A stretch of 38,055 nt of DNA. Source: Chlamydiota bacterium (lineage in GTDB: Bacteria; Chlamydiota; Chlamydiia; Chlamydiales; Rhabdochlamydiaceae). The translations under genes were made by a program, and so were the position numbers. Shown here piece by piece: positions 36,820 through 38,055 of the stretch. Positions within the stretch are counted from its first letter, which is position 1. The number at the start of each line of letters is the position of its first letter. The notes beneath the pieces are model-generated. The model did no database searches. It was given only the letters and a program-made list of their open reading frames with translations, and was not told the origin of the DNA. The stretch is from the NCBI GenBank assembly GCA_013288895.1, contig JABDAY010000015.1, positions 1-38,055 on the forward strand, written 5' to 3'.

Positions 36820-37746
36820 TTAGAATCTCCTAATACCCATAGCGCCATGTATGTGGCGTTGACCGTAGAAAAAGTAGGCTTCTAAGCCAGTCGACGAGGG
36901 GAGAACCCCAATAACCAAACCTCTTCTATCACTCACGCTGGTAAAAGTTTCATCACGAAGAGGCACTTCCGAACTGCAGTTTCCCATGATACAACTGGCA
37001 GCGTCTAGGAACTTCGGTATTTCGTAACCTAGACTTTTTGCAACTATTTCTTGTACTTCGTAACTTTGATTTCTAGTTCCGGGAAGGACTTTCTTGGTCA
37101 TAACTAGCAGTTCGAATTCTATTTTGATGGGAGTGTTTATTATATTTGTAGGGCTTGAAAGTTCCCACAAAAAAGGACACTGCGCAAAACCTTTTCCTCC
37201 TGAGGCCCTATCGAGTTTATCAAGGTTGTTTACGTTGAAGGGCGCTAAGACCCCCTTAATACTAATAATGTTAAAACGGAAACCGATATAATGTGTTTCT
37301 CCTACTGATTTTCCTTCATCCTCAGGATTTGGGCTAGGACCTTTAATGAACTCAATCGCTTCTTTGGATTTAAGCGGTAGTAATTTTTCCAGAAGTCGTG
37401 CCGGATTTGTCCAAGCTTCGGCAGTTAAAACAAGACTCTCAAGTAACAGATCAATTTGCGCTGGCTCATAGCCAAAAGCTCTGGCACACCGTAAATGTTG
37501 AATAGCCTCTTGCTGTTTACCTTGCTTAAGTTGGAATACGGCAAGATAAAGATGAGCTAGAGCACCTTCAGTCCTGCTTTTTATTGTTTCAGCAACCCGA
37601 TTAATTCGCTCGACACAATCTGTAGAGCCCGCCTGTACAGGATGATACCTGCTAGGAGAAGCAGGCGAAGAAAAACACATAGGGGTAGGAACTCCCACAG
37701 AACCCATTCCCGCACTCGCAGCGGGTGCACATCCTGCCGTAGCCAT
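36820..37746 (-). CDS. Hypothetical protein with TPR-like segment; next to the T3SS locus
   Basis: SD GGAGGG upstream of ATG; ALAHLYLAVFQLKQGKQQEAIQHLRCARAFGYEPAQ resembles a TPR; Ala/Gly/Ser/Pro-rich N-terminus. Confidence 0.7.
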   Translation of the reverse strand: MATAGCAPAASAGMGSVGVPTPMCFSSPASPSRYHPVQAGSTDCVERINRVAETIKSRTEGALAHLYLAVFQLKQGKQQEAIQHLRCARAFGYEPAQIDLLLESLVLTAEAWTNPARLLEKLLPLKSKEAIEFIKGPSPNPEDEGKSVGETHYIGFRFNIISIKGVLAPFNVNNLDKLDRASGGKGFAQCPFLWELSSPTNIINTPIKIEFELLVMTKKVLPGTRNQSYEVQEIVAKSLGYEIPKFLDAASCIMGNCSSEVPLRDETFTSVSDRRGLVIGVLPSSTGLEAYFFYGQRHIHGAMGIRRF

Positions 37747-37823
37747 AAATTATCCCTCCATTAATTTTATATTAAGATATCTTGCAACATTCTCTGATTT
37801 AAATCAAAGATTAAAAACTCGAC

Positions 37824-37855
37824 TCAGCAGCTCCCGCTAGGCGCGGGAGCTACTG
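37824..37855 (-). terminator. Possible terminator hairpin
   Basis: tcagcagctcccgc-taggc-gcgggagctactga; on the minus strand followed shortly by a T-run (gagtttttaat). Confidence 0.45.
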
Positions 37856-38055
37856 AATAAAAATAATTTAAAAAATTATCGCTGTAATTTTAAAAAAGCA
37901 AACACAGTATGTAAGTTGTTCTTACCGTGTCCAAAGTTGATTTTTCTTGGCTGAACTATACTTGGTATTTTGGAAAAAATATCCCGGACAAGGCTTAGCA
38001 GTCTTGTAACAGACAGGGCTTTTTTTTCTTTTTGGTGAGGTTTATGCTTCATTAT

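Noticed and set aside
37860-38055. Possible structured RNA or tRNA near the right edge
   Set aside because: No cloverleaf or recognisable ncRNA signature by eye; only an AT-rich region with a short T-run.

Overview
The window is about 38 kb of a chlamydial chromosome, probably an environmental, amoeba-associated Chlamydiales (inferred from gene content and order; not verified). Recognisable blocks are: DUF47/Pit phosphate transport; an IspD-like/SDR fusion; four MOMP-like (Lpg1974-type) outer-membrane proteins; McsA/McsB; PgeF; a TyrP-type permease; dTDP-rhamnose genes (rfbC, rfbD, rfbB); an operon of four overlapping glycosyltransferase-like ORFs whose N-termini look like Sec signals; sufBCDS; asd; an AAA/DUF4143 ATPase; a tripartite efflux operon; and the type III secretion block sctJ-K-L-R-S-T. 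The most unusual non-coding signal is a set of long palindromes built from tandem 6-mers, directly 3' of stop codons. A GC-rich version, GATC GGGCAC GCACGC (GGGCAC)n G, occurs as four full copies and one half copy. An AT-richer version, GATC GGTTAC GCATAC (GGTTAC)n G, has the same word order and the same AAGATCGG...CCGATCTT termini. One copy is read in frame within the N-terminus of a glycosyltransferase-like ORF. A second, unrelated palindrome of about 200 bp occurs twice, with its central loop inverted relative to its flanks. A third uses GCAAAAC-type heptamers. No rRNA, tRNA, CRISPR array or transposase gene was recognised.
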